This document shows positions 13,488-23,000 of a stretch of DNA of 44,698 nucleotides, one piece after another. The translations under genes were made by a program, and so were the position numbers. The stretch is from a virus. Under the pieces are notes generated by a model that ran no database searches, was not told the origin of the DNA, and saw nothing but the letters and a program-made list of their open reading frames with translations. The DNA is taken from positions 1-44,698 of IMG/VR virus record IMGVR_UViG_3300050821_004793; one strand, 5' to 3'. Position 1 is the first letter of the stretch; each line of letters opens with the position of its first letter.

Positions 13488-13666
13488 CCGTTTATCCCTC
13501 GCAGACAGTCGATGCACGTCGCCGCGTCGATCGATCTGAACCGCACGGCGATAGCCCCGAAACACGAGGCCGCCCATGCCGCGAAAATGATCAAGACGAT
13601 GATGCCGGTGAGGATCAGCGGCGCGAAGTAAGGGCGCGTGGGCTTGTTGTATTCGGAGGGATTCAT
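13475..13666 (-). CDS. Single-pass membrane protein (63 aa)
   Basis: One clear transmembrane helix (FAPLILTGIIVLIIFAAWAA) near the N terminus and a Cys-containing basic tail (RSIDAATCIDCLRGINGWRH). The start overlaps the upstream stop (13663-13666, ATGA). No family recognised. Confidence 0.55.
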   Translation of the reverse strand: MNPSEYNKPTRPYFAPLILTGIIVLIIFAAWAASCFGAIAVRFRSIDAATCIDCLRGINGWRH

Positions 13667-14592
13667 TGCAGAGTGATCGTCTGGTAGAGCGCCGTAATCA
13701 CAGCGGTCCCGTCCCCAGTAGTCACGTCCGTCACGTTCAAGGTCAAGGCGTTGTCGCCCGCTCCACTTGTATGCACAGTCGGATAAGGGCCACTAGCGAT
13801 GTTCGCGGTTGTCAGCAGATACGATACCCCCGGAATATCGATAGCAACGCCTGTGACGCTTCCGCCCGCACCAATCGAAGTAACGTGCCCAGTTGCATCG
13901 TTCGTATCGTTAAAAAACCCGACGGGATCGATATTGAGGGCATCGTTCACGGCGTATCCACTACCTGGGACAGCAATCGTAGCCGATATGATTGGGCCGG
14001 CGTTATAGCTTTCACTTGTAGGGCCAAACACTATCGGCTGGTTCGCAAGGGCGGGTGCTCCAAACAAGGCACTGATGGCATTCACCGACGTTGCCGCCGC
14101 GAACACTGGTAGTGAAGGCGGAAAATTAGCCGCAAAAGCAGTATCTCTAATTCCCGCTACATTTAATTGTATATTGGAGCTTACAGAGCCATAGTTAAAT
14201 CCCAGCCCTGTACCACCTCCAAGAGGACCACCCGCGGTGTATTGTATCGTTCCAAATTTGTACTGAATGAAGGGTGGAGCGATTAATTGAATGGCCTTAC
14301 CTGCACCCGGCGCCGCGACAATAATTCTCGGCGTCAAGTCGGCCGCTTTGATTTGCGCCGAGGACAACGTCACGGTCGCGACGCTGATCGGGCCAGCCGA
14401 CGTGACCGCCAGCACCGCCCCAGCCTGCGTACAACCCGACAGCGCCCCCGTGCAACTGGTGATCGGTGTGCCGCCGCCTCCGCCACCTCCTCCATTGTTG
14501 CCGCCGCCAAAGCCCGCACCCGGATTGCTCCCTGCTGCTGCTGCAAGGGAAGCGCAAAAAATTATTACCAACAGAAATCGTAAAATCTTCAT
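13663..14592 (-). CDS. Exported fibre-like protein with Gly-rich linker
   Basis: 309 residues from the ATG at 14592 (ATGA overlap, AGGA upstream). KILRFLLVIIFCASLAAAAG is a Sec signal peptide. A Gly/Asn linker (about residues 28-46) leads into a Thr/Ala/Gly-rich beta structure. ATIAVPGSGYAVNDALNI and a later PGVSYL resemble the GxGYxxGD repeats of phage tail fibres. It follows other signal-peptide proteins and the large terminase. A tail spike or a surface-displayed adhesin are both possible; a true signal peptide is unusual for a virion fibre. Confidence 0.62.
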   Translation of the reverse strand: MKILRFLLVIIFCASLAAAAGSNPGAGFGGGNNGGGGGGGGTPITSCTGALSGCTQAGAVLAVTSAGPISVATVTLSSAQIKAADLTPRIIVAAPGAGKAIQLIAPPFIQYKFGTIQYTAGGPLGGGTGLGFNYGSVSSNIQLNVAGIRDTAFAANFPPSLPVFAAATSVNAISALFGAPALANQPIVFGPTSESYNAGPIISATIAVPGSGYAVNDALNIDPVGFFNDTNDATGHVTSIGAGGSVTGVAIDIPGVSYLLTTANIASGPYPTVHTSGAGDNALTLNVTDVTTGDGTAVITALYQTITLQ

Positions 14593-15056
14593 TTCCATCC
14601 TATCCCGAAGAAACAGTTGCCGCCCGAGGTCGTATCAGTGGTCAAAGTCTGGCCCGTAGTCGAACATGCGCAGGTGAGTCCCTTGCTCAGGGGCAGCCCA
14701 TCGAAAGGCAGCGCAAAGCTGCATGAGGACGGAGCCGGAGTACTAGCCGCAGGAGCCAACGGACATGCCGCGATCGGTATGGCACCCGTAGCTGGCAAGG
14801 TCGCGGAGTCGAAGCACATCGCCACCTCCGCGGCGGCACCATAGCCCAATGCTGAGAGCATGAGGAAATGGCGACTACCGGCGGCACCAAGGTTGGCGGC
14901 GCTGATGATGATCGCTGAGTTCTCCATCCCAGTCGTGGAGGCATTCGCTCCGTTCGCGTCCTTGTTCCCGGTGTGGTAATAGCCGATACCTTGCGCGTGC
15001 GCCGAGGCTGCCAGCAGCATCAGCGCACCGATAGTAGCCAGGATTCGTAGCTTCAT
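14589..15056 (-). CDS. Exported hypothetical protein (155 aa)
   Basis: KLRILATIGALMLLAASAHA followed by Q is a textbook signal peptide with an AHA cleavage site; AAGGAG precedes the ATG. The mature part is small and beta-rich with several Cys (CFDSATLP, ACPLAP, CSFALPF, CACSTTG, NCFFG) that could form disulfides outside the cytoplasm. No family recognised. It shares context with the neighbouring exported proteins. Confidence 0.62.
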   Translation of the reverse strand: MKLRILATIGALMLLAASAHAQGIGYYHTGNKDANGANASTTGMENSAIIISAANLGAAGSRHFLMLSALGYGAAAEVAMCFDSATLPATGAIPIAACPLAPAASTPAPSSCSFALPFDGLPLSKGLTCACSTTGQTLTTDTTSGGNCFFGIGWK

Positions 15057-15068
15057 AGGTCTCCTTTT

Positions 15069-16727
15069 TCAGTTCACCGGCGGCACCGGCGTACCGCTGA
15101 AATAGATCGATATCCAGTCCTTGGATGTAATATGGTTATAGACGCTGGTGGTATAAGTGCCCGCGCCGGTCACCGTCCCGCTGAACCAGACCTGAATACA
15201 CGCTCCAATATCACCTACCGGGCACGCATCGTAAGATGGGGTCATCCCGCGCCAGGCTGCGTACAAATGACCCGCATAGAAGTCCGCGTTGAAGCAGTTA
15301 TTCTCGCGGGACAGATTTAAGCCCGCGCCCGCGAAGCCGGGAAACGTGTGACTTGGTTGTTGCACCGTGTTGCGATCGGCGAGCTGAAGTACACCGGAAC
15401 TCGCGCCGTTATCGCCTAGCGTGGTCTGATCCCAACCGCCTTCTTGAGTAGCTTCCGCGTACATCAGGATCGGGTTGATGCCCCATTTAGCGGCGGCCCA
15501 TTGTAAGGTCATCGCGGTCGTTGGCGGGCTGGTAAAGCGACATGCTCCATCAATCCGGTCTGCCGAGCTTTGCCAACTGCTACCTACGAAAGCAGCATAA
15601 AAACTGTTCACCTGGGTCATGTAGTCGCTTGGGTTAGCCTGTGAATAGGACGCGAAGTAGTTGGCTGTGTACGCGTTGCTAGCTGCTATCGTCGAGCCAT
15701 AACAAGCCGCAGTTATGGACGAAGTGCAGGTGGCAGCGCTATTTTCGACGCTCGATTTCTGTGCCGTTACCACCTTAGCCAACGCTTGCGCGTCGGTCAG
15801 CAGGGGACCGCCGATTAGTCCATATCCAACGCCGAAAGACGTATAGGTTCCATAAGTTGCAGGATTGGTATTCGCTCCGGGAATTGCGCTCGGATCGCCA
15901 AGCAGAACATCCGTCGGGTTGGGTGTCGGGTTTGGCGTGGGCGTCGAACTTGTATTCGCTACCGTCACGGACTCCGATGCTGCCGCGAGCAGCACGCCTC
16001 CTACCGCAAAGGCCTTGACCGAAATGGTGTGCGAGCCGTTCGTCACGGTCGTCGTATTCCACGCCTGAGTGTAGGGCGGCGACGATACCAGATAGACGCC
16101 ATCGACGTAAAAATTAACCCAACTCACAGACCCGGTAAAAGTTACGGTGATATTTGTCGCCGTCCCGCTTACCGTCGCACCATTGGCGGGCGCGGTTATG
16201 GTCACGGTGCCCATCGCCGGCGTAGGCGTTGGTGAGGACGTGGGCGAAGGAGTTGGGGTTGGTACAGGCGTAGGAGTCGGGGTATTCGAGACCGTCACAT
16301 TGGCTGAAGCCGAGCCGACTTGCACCGCGTTGGTGTCGTAGGCCTTAGTCGAAACCGTGTGCGCCCCGTTCGGAACGGTGGCCGAATTCCATGAGTAAGT
16401 GTAGGGCGGCGACGAGGCCAGATAGATGCCGTCGATATACCAGTTGACCCAGCTTACCGAGCCGGTGATCACATCCGTGAGATTGGTCGGGCCAGTGACC
16501 GTTGAGCCATTTGTCGGGGCTGAAAGGACGACCGAAGGGGTCGGCGAAGGCGATGGCGTGGTCGTCGGAGTAGGGGTCGGGGTTGGCATTGGCGTTCCGG
16601 TAGTAGTAGCCGTTGCCGCCAGCGACATTACCGCGCCGCGTGCCGCGATCGAGGGCGGCTTCAGCAATCCGAAGGCCATCAGAAGGCCCATCACCAGCGC
16701 GATCAGGATGTGGGTGCGATCCTTCAC
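15069..16727 (-). CDS. Membrane-anchored or exported protein with two Ig-like domains and a lytic-transglycosylase-like C terminus
   Basis: 552 residues from GTG in a GTGA overlap. Order: hydrophobic signal or anchor (HILIALVMGLLMAFGLL), Thr/Pro linker (41-65), Ig-like domain 1 (66-147), Thr/Pro linker, Ig-like domain 2 (174-257), Thr/Pro/Asn linker, then a helical domain. Both Ig repeats share GSVSWVNxYxDGxYLxSSPP and look like a recent duplication of a bacterial Ig domain. In the C-terminal domain, MYAEATQEGGWD with Glu429 and then ASSGVLQL mirrors the E...GxxQ core of SLT-type transglycosylases. It would bind and cut peptidoglycan outside the cytoplasm. Whether it is a virion part or a lysogen surface enzyme is unresolved. 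Confidence 0.68.
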   Translation of the reverse strand: MKDRTHILIALVMGLLMAFGLLKPPSIAARGAVMSLAATATTTGTPMPTPTPTPTTTPSPSPTPSVVLSAPTNGSTVTGPTNLTDVITGSVSWVNWYIDGIYLASSPPYTYSWNSATVPNGAHTVSTKAYDTNAVQVGSASANVTVSNTPTPTPVPTPTPSPTSSPTPTPAMGTVTITAPANGATVSGTATNITVTFTGSVSWVNFYVDGVYLVSSPPYTQAWNTTTVTNGSHTISVKAFAVGGVLLAAASESVTVANTSSTPTPNPTPNPTDVLLGDPSAIPGANTNPATYGTYTSFGVGYGLIGGPLLTDAQALAKVVTAQKSSVENSAATCTSSITAACYGSTIAASNAYTANYFASYSQANPSDYMTQVNSFYAAFVGSSWQSSADRIDGACRFTSPPTTAMTLQWAAAKWGINPILMYAEATQEGGWDQTTLGDNGASSGVLQLADRNTVQQPSHTFPGFAGAGLNLSRENNCFNADFYAGHLYAAWRGMTPSYDACPVGDIGACIQVWFSGTVTGAGTYTTSVYNHITSKDWISIYFSGTPVPPVN

Positions 16728-18082
16728 TGGTTCAATAAGCACCCATGAGAGAAAGCCACGTTAGTTGCTGGATAGCTGAACGTACAAATGTCGCACTTGC
16801 TTGCCGTCGTGGTGAAGGTCGGGGGAGTAAAGTGCAAGGTCAGGCCGGGAGCGGTGAACGTCGGGAGCCGACTACCCGTCGCGTCTTGGCAAATATCCAT
16901 CGTCTCAGTTTGGCCCGCCCACTGCCCTGGAGGGATGGTGATAAGAGTGTTGCTTGTGAGCGTCAGCAAATGCTCCGCGTGGCCACCTGCGGGCATCACG
17001 ATCGTGTACGTACCGCTGATGGTCGCCGTGGTCACAGTCGTGTCGAGGAGCTGCGCACCGAACGCGAGCGAATTGGGCAGGTTACCGTTTATCTTCGTGC
17101 AGGTGGTCGCGACCGCTCCTGCTGAGGTTGTGCAATCTCCAGTAAAGGCAGGCATCCGTGCCGCAGCGACAGTTCCTGTCAGATTAGCGGCGGTCAGTGA
17201 GGTTAGCGCTGCGGCATTCAGCGCCGGAAGCGTACCAGTGAAATTCGTGACCGCGAGAGTTGGCGACCCCGTGACCCCCGTGGGCATGGCCGCCGCGCTC
17301 AGCTTGGTCGTGTCGAGCGTCGAAGCTGCTGTTAGCGGAGCGGTCGCCAGAGAGGCGTTCGGGATTGACCCGGCCCCATAGGTAACCCCCGCTGGTATCT
17401 GCGCGCTACTGAGTTTTGTCGTATCGATGGTGCTGGCTGCCGTCAGGGGCGCGGTTCCCAGCGCGGCATTGGGGATCGACGCGACAACGAAATTCGATCC
17501 GATCAAGGCCGGGCTGTTATTACAACTGAACTGATGGGTCGTTGTCGAATAATTAAGCGAGGTCGCGCAATTCCCGACCGGTACAGCTTGCGGAATGGTC
17601 GCAGAACCTTGAAGCAGCGTATCGGCGCCGAGCGCGACGCCGCCGAAATTGCTGCTTCCCGCATTGTACTGAACGCTGTTGGTTGCGCCCCCGGGGATAC
17701 CGCTGCTCGAACCGCTAGCGCCTTGCGGTCCCTGTGGTCCGGTTGCCCCAGTTGCGCCGGTAGGTCCGGGTGGTCCAATAGAGCCGGTTGGGCCTGCTGG
17801 TCCTTGGAGTCCGGCGCCTAGCGCGCCTGCGACGCAACTCCATTGCCCAGCGATGTGATTCGCCCACGCTCCTTTCGGAGAACGGCTAGATACATCCTGC
17901 GTACACGGGAGGGTTTGCGCGCAATCCAGGCAATACCCCTCGGTGCCGTCCGCCTGCGAAGGAATCGTGAGCAGATTGACGAAGGTAGTCGGCTTGAAGG
18001 TCAGAGATACTGAAGGCTGCGCCGCGAACGCTGACGTGGACAAGAGAATCAGAAGCGCCGCGATTCGGGTGATTAGTTTCAT
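16724..18082 (-). CDS. Tail-fibre-like protein with collagen segment and signal peptide
   Basis: 452 residues from the ATG at 18082. [20 protein letters not shown] is a Sec signal. A Cys-containing region (about 50-85) leads to a collagen-like GxY stretch (about 91-124). [11 protein letters not shown] and [15 protein letters not shown] are typical of phage fibres. Two near-identical blocks ([17 protein letters not shown], residues 202-218 and 239-256) suggest a trimeric beta-helix shaft. It follows the adaptor-like gene next to the terminase, the usual T7-type fibre position, so receptor binding is likely. The signal peptide is unexpected for a virion fibre. Confidence 0.72.
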   Translation of the reverse strand: MKLITRIAALLILLSTSAFAAQPSVSLTFKPTTFVNLLTIPSQADGTEGYCLDCAQTLPCTQDVSSRSPKGAWANHIAGQWSCVAGALGAGLQGPAGPTGSIGPPGPTGATGATGPQGPQGASGSSSGIPGGATNSVQYNAGSSNFGGVALGADTLLQGSATIPQAVPVGNCATSLNYSTTTHQFSCNNSPALIGSNFVVASIPNAALGTAPLTAASTIDTTKLSSAQIPAGVTYGAGSIPNASLATAPLTAASTLDTTKLSAAAMPTGVTGSPTLAVTNFTGTLPALNAAALTSLTAANLTGTVAAARMPAFTGDCTTSAGAVATTCTKINGNLPNSLAFGAQLLDTTVTTATISGTYTIVMPAGGHAEHLLTLTSNTLITIPPGQWAGQTETMDICQDATGSRLPTFTAPGLTLHFTPPTFTTTASKCDICTFSYPATNVAFSHGCLLNQ

Positions 18083-18084
18083 CG

Positions 18085-18477
18085 TTAACCCCTGGTAAAG
18101 GCCGCCCATAATTCCTGGAGGGAGAGCATCTGGCGATCGAGCTGCGCCTCGAAGCTCCCGGACTCGAACGGGTCTTGCGGTTCAAATACGGCCGGCTGAA
18201 TCAGCGGCGTTTGCCGGATGATCAGCAAAGTTCCCGCCGCGGCCAGGGGCACCGCGAATACCACGGTCCCACCGTTCGCGTAGGTGTTGAGATGCGGATC
18301 GAGCGTGCCTTGTACGGTGTACGCGGAGTTAAAAAGCGGATTCGTCACGTTGCCCAGAGAATCGGTGTATTGGACAAAGAGATCCGTCTTCGCGCAGAAG
18401 TAGTACGGAAAGGCGTAAGAGGTCGCAATCCCATCGGTGGAGTAGCTGATTGAAACCGGCTGGCTGCTAACTGCCAT
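18085..18477 (-). CDS. Fibre N-terminal/adaptor-like virion protein
   Basis: About 130 residues. QPVSISYSTDGIATSYAFPY and a later QTPLIQPAVFEPQDPFES match the particle-binding N-terminal domain of T7-type tail fibres, ending in an EAQLDRQMLSLQEL helix. Here that domain is a stand-alone protein with the fibre body in the next gene, as in phages that use a separate adaptor. GTG at 18480 or ATG at 18477 could start it; both overlap the terminase stop. Confidence 0.75.
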   Translation of the reverse strand: MAVSSQPVSISYSTDGIATSYAFPYYFCAKTDLFVQYTDSLGNVTNPLFNSAYTVQGTLDPHLNTYANGGTVVFAVPLAAAGTLLIIRQTPLIQPAVFEPQDPFESGSFEAQLDRQMLSLQELWAAFTRG

Positions 18478-18479
18478 CA

Positions 18480-20009
18480 CTATACCTCGAACGGATTGCG
18501 GTCGTAGCCGTCGGCGAACTGCTGCCGCTTCCGGGTGAGTTCGGGACTTGCGCGCAGGGCCGTGCGCGCCTCGCCCGCGCCTAAGAGCATGTATTGAGCG
18601 GCTTCGGCGACGTGCGAGAACATGTCCTTACTAGGTACGTCGTGATAACGCTCCGCGCCCGCGACCCGCACCCGTTTGTAGTGATAACCGCCGGCCAGCG
18701 CCTTGCGGAGCTTCTGGCAGTTGGGATGGATGATCATCCCCGGCTCACCTTCCGTCATCTTGTTCAGGAAGTAGGCGAAGGTCTCGCGCCGCTTGGTCGG
18801 GTCGTTGGTCGATGCGGGTAGAGCCTGAATCCCGGCCGCGCGAAGCACTTGGAAGGGTGTGCCCTTGTCGGTCTGCGCTCGCGTGTCGCCCGCCGGATCG
18901 CCGGTTATCGTCGCGATCTTGTAGTCCGAGAACTCCTCGCGAATCGTGCGCCCGAGGAGGTTACCAAACTCAAGTGCTCCCATGTCCTCGGTAACGATTT
19001 CCTTATAGATTCGCCACGCCCCCATAACTGTACGCTGAGCGAAAGTGGCGGCTGGCGTAAGTCCGAAATCGATGCCGATATGGATAGGGAGCCCGCGATT
19101 AAGAGCAAATTCTCGACAGTGCATGTTGTCGCGGTATTCTGGGTAAACTGGTTTTCCATCGAGTACAAAGCCATATTCGCCATCGACGTACACCTTGATC
19201 CATTCGATCGATTTGCCCGACATCAGGCGCTCGTAATAGCCGGGAGTCAGGTTATCCAGATTTTCCGCCCCTTCGCCGCGACCGCTGGGCTGCGCATAGA
19301 AGCGTTCCAAACGCTGCCCCTCGGCGAGTACGCCGCGCTCCCGCAGCTTTTCCGCCAACTCTTCGTTGCGCGCGGCAATCTCCGGGTCGGGGAAGTCGGC
19401 CATCTTCGCCCACCAATGATCCGTATCGGGTGAGTTAGTATCCATGACGATCTGCGGTGCCGCACAGCCGTGGAGCACCTTGCCGGTCTTGGGATCGCGC
19501 ACCGTGCGCGGGAAGCGGCCGACGCGGGCGGTCAAGCCGTCGAGAATTGCCTTGGGCAGCTCGCGCGCCTCGTTGATCCACGCATCGCTCAATTCGAGTG
19601 ACAGCAGGTGGCGCAAGTCGTCAGGCTGATCAAGCGCTAAAAAGATCACTTCCCAATCGACCTTCGGGTTCTCGGTCACGATGCGGTGCATCGGCGGTCC
19701 CTTCTCGCGCCAGCGCCCGACATTCGGCGGCACCCACATCTGCCACGTCTTGATCGTGGTGGTCGTGAGTTCGGGATAGGTATTGCGGATGATCGCGGTG
19801 CGGCGGCGGATGACGCCATCGGGGCCGGGCCGCTGGAGCGTGAAGTTGCGGAGGAGCTTTGCGATACAGGCGGTGCTCTTGCCCGAGCCAAAAGGTCCGC
19901 GGATACCGCAAAGCAAAGCGTCGCTACGCACGAACTTCGCCGTAATCGGCCCTGGCGGATTCCAGGTGAAGTTGATCGGCTGCTCGACTTGTTTGACGGT
20001 TGCTTTCAT
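18480..20009 (-). CDS. terL: Terminase large subunit
   Basis: The ATP-driven motor and nuclease that packages DNA into the prohead. 509 residues, normal length. Walker A is GPFGSGKST (38-46). The Walker B region is LELSDAWINEARE with Asp142 and Glu147. The RNase H-like nuclease begins with HIGIDFG (Asp314), then TGDPAG (Asp371) and SKDMFSHVAEA near the end. The start overlaps the ejection protein's stop as ATGA. It lies about 19 kb from terS, at the other end of the late operon, roughly as in T7 where gene 19 follows gene 16. Confidence 0.95.
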   Translation of the reverse strand: MKATVKQVEQPINFTWNPPGPITAKFVRSDALLCGIRGPFGSGKSTACIAKLLRNFTLQRPGPDGVIRRRTAIIRNTYPELTTTTIKTWQMWVPPNVGRWREKGPPMHRIVTENPKVDWEVIFLALDQPDDLRHLLSLELSDAWINEARELPKAILDGLTARVGRFPRTVRDPKTGKVLHGCAAPQIVMDTNSPDTDHWWAKMADFPDPEIAARNEELAEKLRERGVLAEGQRLERFYAQPSGRGEGAENLDNLTPGYYERLMSGKSIEWIKVYVDGEYGFVLDGKPVYPEYRDNMHCREFALNRGLPIHIGIDFGLTPAATFAQRTVMGAWRIYKEIVTEDMGALEFGNLLGRTIREEFSDYKIATITGDPAGDTRAQTDKGTPFQVLRAAGIQALPASTNDPTKRRETFAYFLNKMTEGEPGMIIHPNCQKLRKALAGGYHYKRVRVAGAERYHDVPSKDMFSHVAEAAQYMLLGAGEARTALRASPELTRKRQQFADGYDRNPFEV

Positions 20010-23000
20010 TGGATTGCCGGTACGCTGGTTTGTGCCGGTCCCGCCTCGCCGAACTCGTTAGTCACCGGTTGCGGCGCACCGGGCGCCATGTCAGGCGAGT
20101 AGCCTTTCAAGGCGTCCCTGTGGGCCTCCATCGCGGCGGCGAGCTTGGGATCGGCCGATAGTCCCGTGTTGGCGTAACGCGCGGCGCTCGCAAGGATGTG
20201 TTCCATCTGCGTCTTGCGCATCAGGTCGCTATCGTTCTTGTAATCCCTGCTGTTAAGATATTCCGCCAAATCGTCGTGCAGGCCGTCCGCGCGGTCTTTG
20301 ATCCATTGCTCCTTGGCTTTCGGATAGTTGTCGAGAAAGGCCGGGACATGAACTGGCTGAATACCAAGGCGCGCGATCTCGTTGACTACCGGGTCCTTCG
20401 TCGGTTCGGTGACGTTGACTGGGTAGAGCAGGTTCTTCGGAAAGCCCATAATCGGGTTAGGCACCGGCTGGTCGAAGATGTCCTTGTCGGGCGGTACGCT
20501 CTGACGCCCATTCGGACCCGGAATACTCATGGACATGTCTTGGCCCACGGTCTGCGGGTTGCGCTTGAGCACGTCCTGGCCCGAAGCAACCGCGTGTAGT
20601 AGCGATGACCACGGAATCAGGCCCGAGGCTTCCTGACCGATGAATTTCTTGAGCGCGGTCTTAATCGAGGCACCGCCCGCGACGTCGGTCATCAGCCGCT
20701 TGATATTGACCATGCTCTGAACGATGGAGTCATTCGCGAAGCTGGTTCCGACTGCCTTGACGTAGGCGCCAACCTTATCCATCGCGTCGGGATCGGTCAT
20801 CGCATCGCGATTCTGCATGTAGTTGCCGATGATGCCGTATGGAACATCGAGGATGGGCGGCACCTGTACGCGGTGATCGCCGATGACAAATTCCGGCTCG
20901 CCGTACTGGTTAAGCTGGACGTTGCCTTGGTGGTACTGATGCGCGATCGCCGCGCCGAACATCGCCGTCATGGCAGCTCGCCCAACCGCCGATGCGCGTT
21001 GGCCCGGATCGCCCGAGACGATCCCCGGAATCTGGCTTAGCGTTCCTATCGTCGGATCAAGGCTTGCACCCATCTTCTTGACGTTGTAGGCGACGCGGAA
21101 GAAGGGCATTAGCTGGCGCAGAAACGGCGCCTGAAAGGCTTGCTGAACGTGGTAGGGCACGTTCGCCAGCGATGGCGGAGCGTCATCGGCTGGCTTCTCG
21201 ATGGCGTTAGCGAACGTCGCAATATCGGCGCCTTTACCGGCCGCTAATCGAAGGTCGGCGGGCGGGTCGCTCAGAATCATCTTGTTAATGGCCTGCGCCC
21301 GCTGGTAGCCCTCTAACCCGCTAAGGCCTTCGCCTTGCGCCTGATTCACCGCCTGCCGCCACGCGCCCGCATGAAGCTCCATCGAGCTCGCAACCGCATG
21401 CGTGAACTGATGGACGGCGGTAATCCCGCGTCCCGGCAGTCGGAGCACGTTGCCGAGGTAGTCGATGCCCGTGCCGATGCCAGTGCCATCGAGTCCGAAG
21501 GCCTGCCCCGAGATGGCCTTATTGTTATCGACGAACGGACTGACGGTGCCGCCTTCGATCTGCGAGACTCGCTCACCCGTCTTGGCCGCTTGGCTGAACA
21601 CATCGACCGCGTGCCAGAAGCCGTTCATCATGCCCTGAATGCGCGCCAGCGGTTCCCCCATCTTCACTTGGGAGCCGGGAATCAGCGATTCGATTTGCGC
21701 GCGGGGAATCGTCAAGGCCGTCGAGATGACGTTAGATAAGCCGATGCGGCTGCCAGTCCGCCCCACGTCGCTCAAGAGGTTGTTGACGTAATACTCATGG
21801 AGCGCGTGATAGACGTTCCGCCCGAGGCTGGAATCTTCGCCCATCTGCCGCGCGACGCGGGCTGTCGTCTCGGGCGGGAGCGCATGGAGCAAGTCCGATA
21901 GCTTCTGCCAGCCGTCCTGCTCGGCGTTGAACTGCTGAGCAATTTTCGCCGTGCCCGCGACGAAGGCGTTGTTCGGCTTGTTGGGATCGAGGATCTGGAG
22001 TGAGCGGCCGACATCGGAGCGCGTGCCGGCCAGCGTCGAATAGTTCTCCGCAAGCGCCGACCACCGATTCAGTAGCTGCTGACCGTCGGCGCTTACATCT
22101 TCGCCCGCTGCGGCTCTCGTCCGCAGATCCGCATTGAGCGCGTGGATACCGAGATTTTCTTCGTGATAAGTGCTCGCGAGCGCCTGGATGTTCGCTGCCA
22201 GCTTCGGAGGCGTGGAACCTTGCGCATAGTAAGATTCGAGGTTCTGGCGAAGTCCCTGAGACTCCTGCATGGTGAGGGCTTCGGGAACCGTCGTGGCGAT
22301 GTCGGGGCGGCCAAACTCGGTCGCGATTTCCTTGCCGACGCGGGTAGCCTGGAGGTTGGCGATCTGGCGCTGGGCAAGCGATTGGGCGGCAGTTTCAGGA
22401 GTCGCCACAGCAGCCCCAGCTGCCGCGCCACGCCGTTCCGCATCTGCCTCGGGATATCCTTGAGCAGTATTAAAGGTGCCCGTCAGTCCGCGGTCATAGA
22501 TAGCCTTTTGCGCGACATGAGTTATCTCATGCTCGATAGTGTTAGCGATTTGCGCCTGCTGTTCTGCTGCAGGAATGTTGGCATGAGGACGGAATAATTC
22601 AGCATTCAGTTCAAGTGAATTATTCTCAGGATCAAACTTCGCAAAAGCATCCGACTCGGGATTGTGAACGACATCGATGCCGCCTTTAAGCGTGCCCACT
22701 AATCGCGGATGCTTTTGCGCTGCATCATCGATTGCGCCCTTGACAGAAGATTGAATTGTGCTGGCTTCCTCGGGCGTATAATCAGATTCCGGTAGGTTAA
22801 TCCGTATCGCTGGCTTGCCCGTCGGAGCATTTGCATAGCCGATCGGTGCGATGCCTTTTTGTCCATCCGCGAGCCACGCTGCGCGATCCGCTTCAAGATT
22901 CGGTGGTGACAGCAGATTGCCCTGACGGTCGACTGTGGCCTTTACGGGAGCGGCCGGTGTTGCGCCGCCCCCTTCAGCGGTCGGGGCAGCAGCTCCCGCC

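Noticed and set aside
13663-18480. Diversity-generating retroelement, suggested by the BPP-1-like Bbp19 context and fibre genes
   Set aside because: No reverse transcriptase, template repeat or C-type-lectin receptor-binding gene was found.
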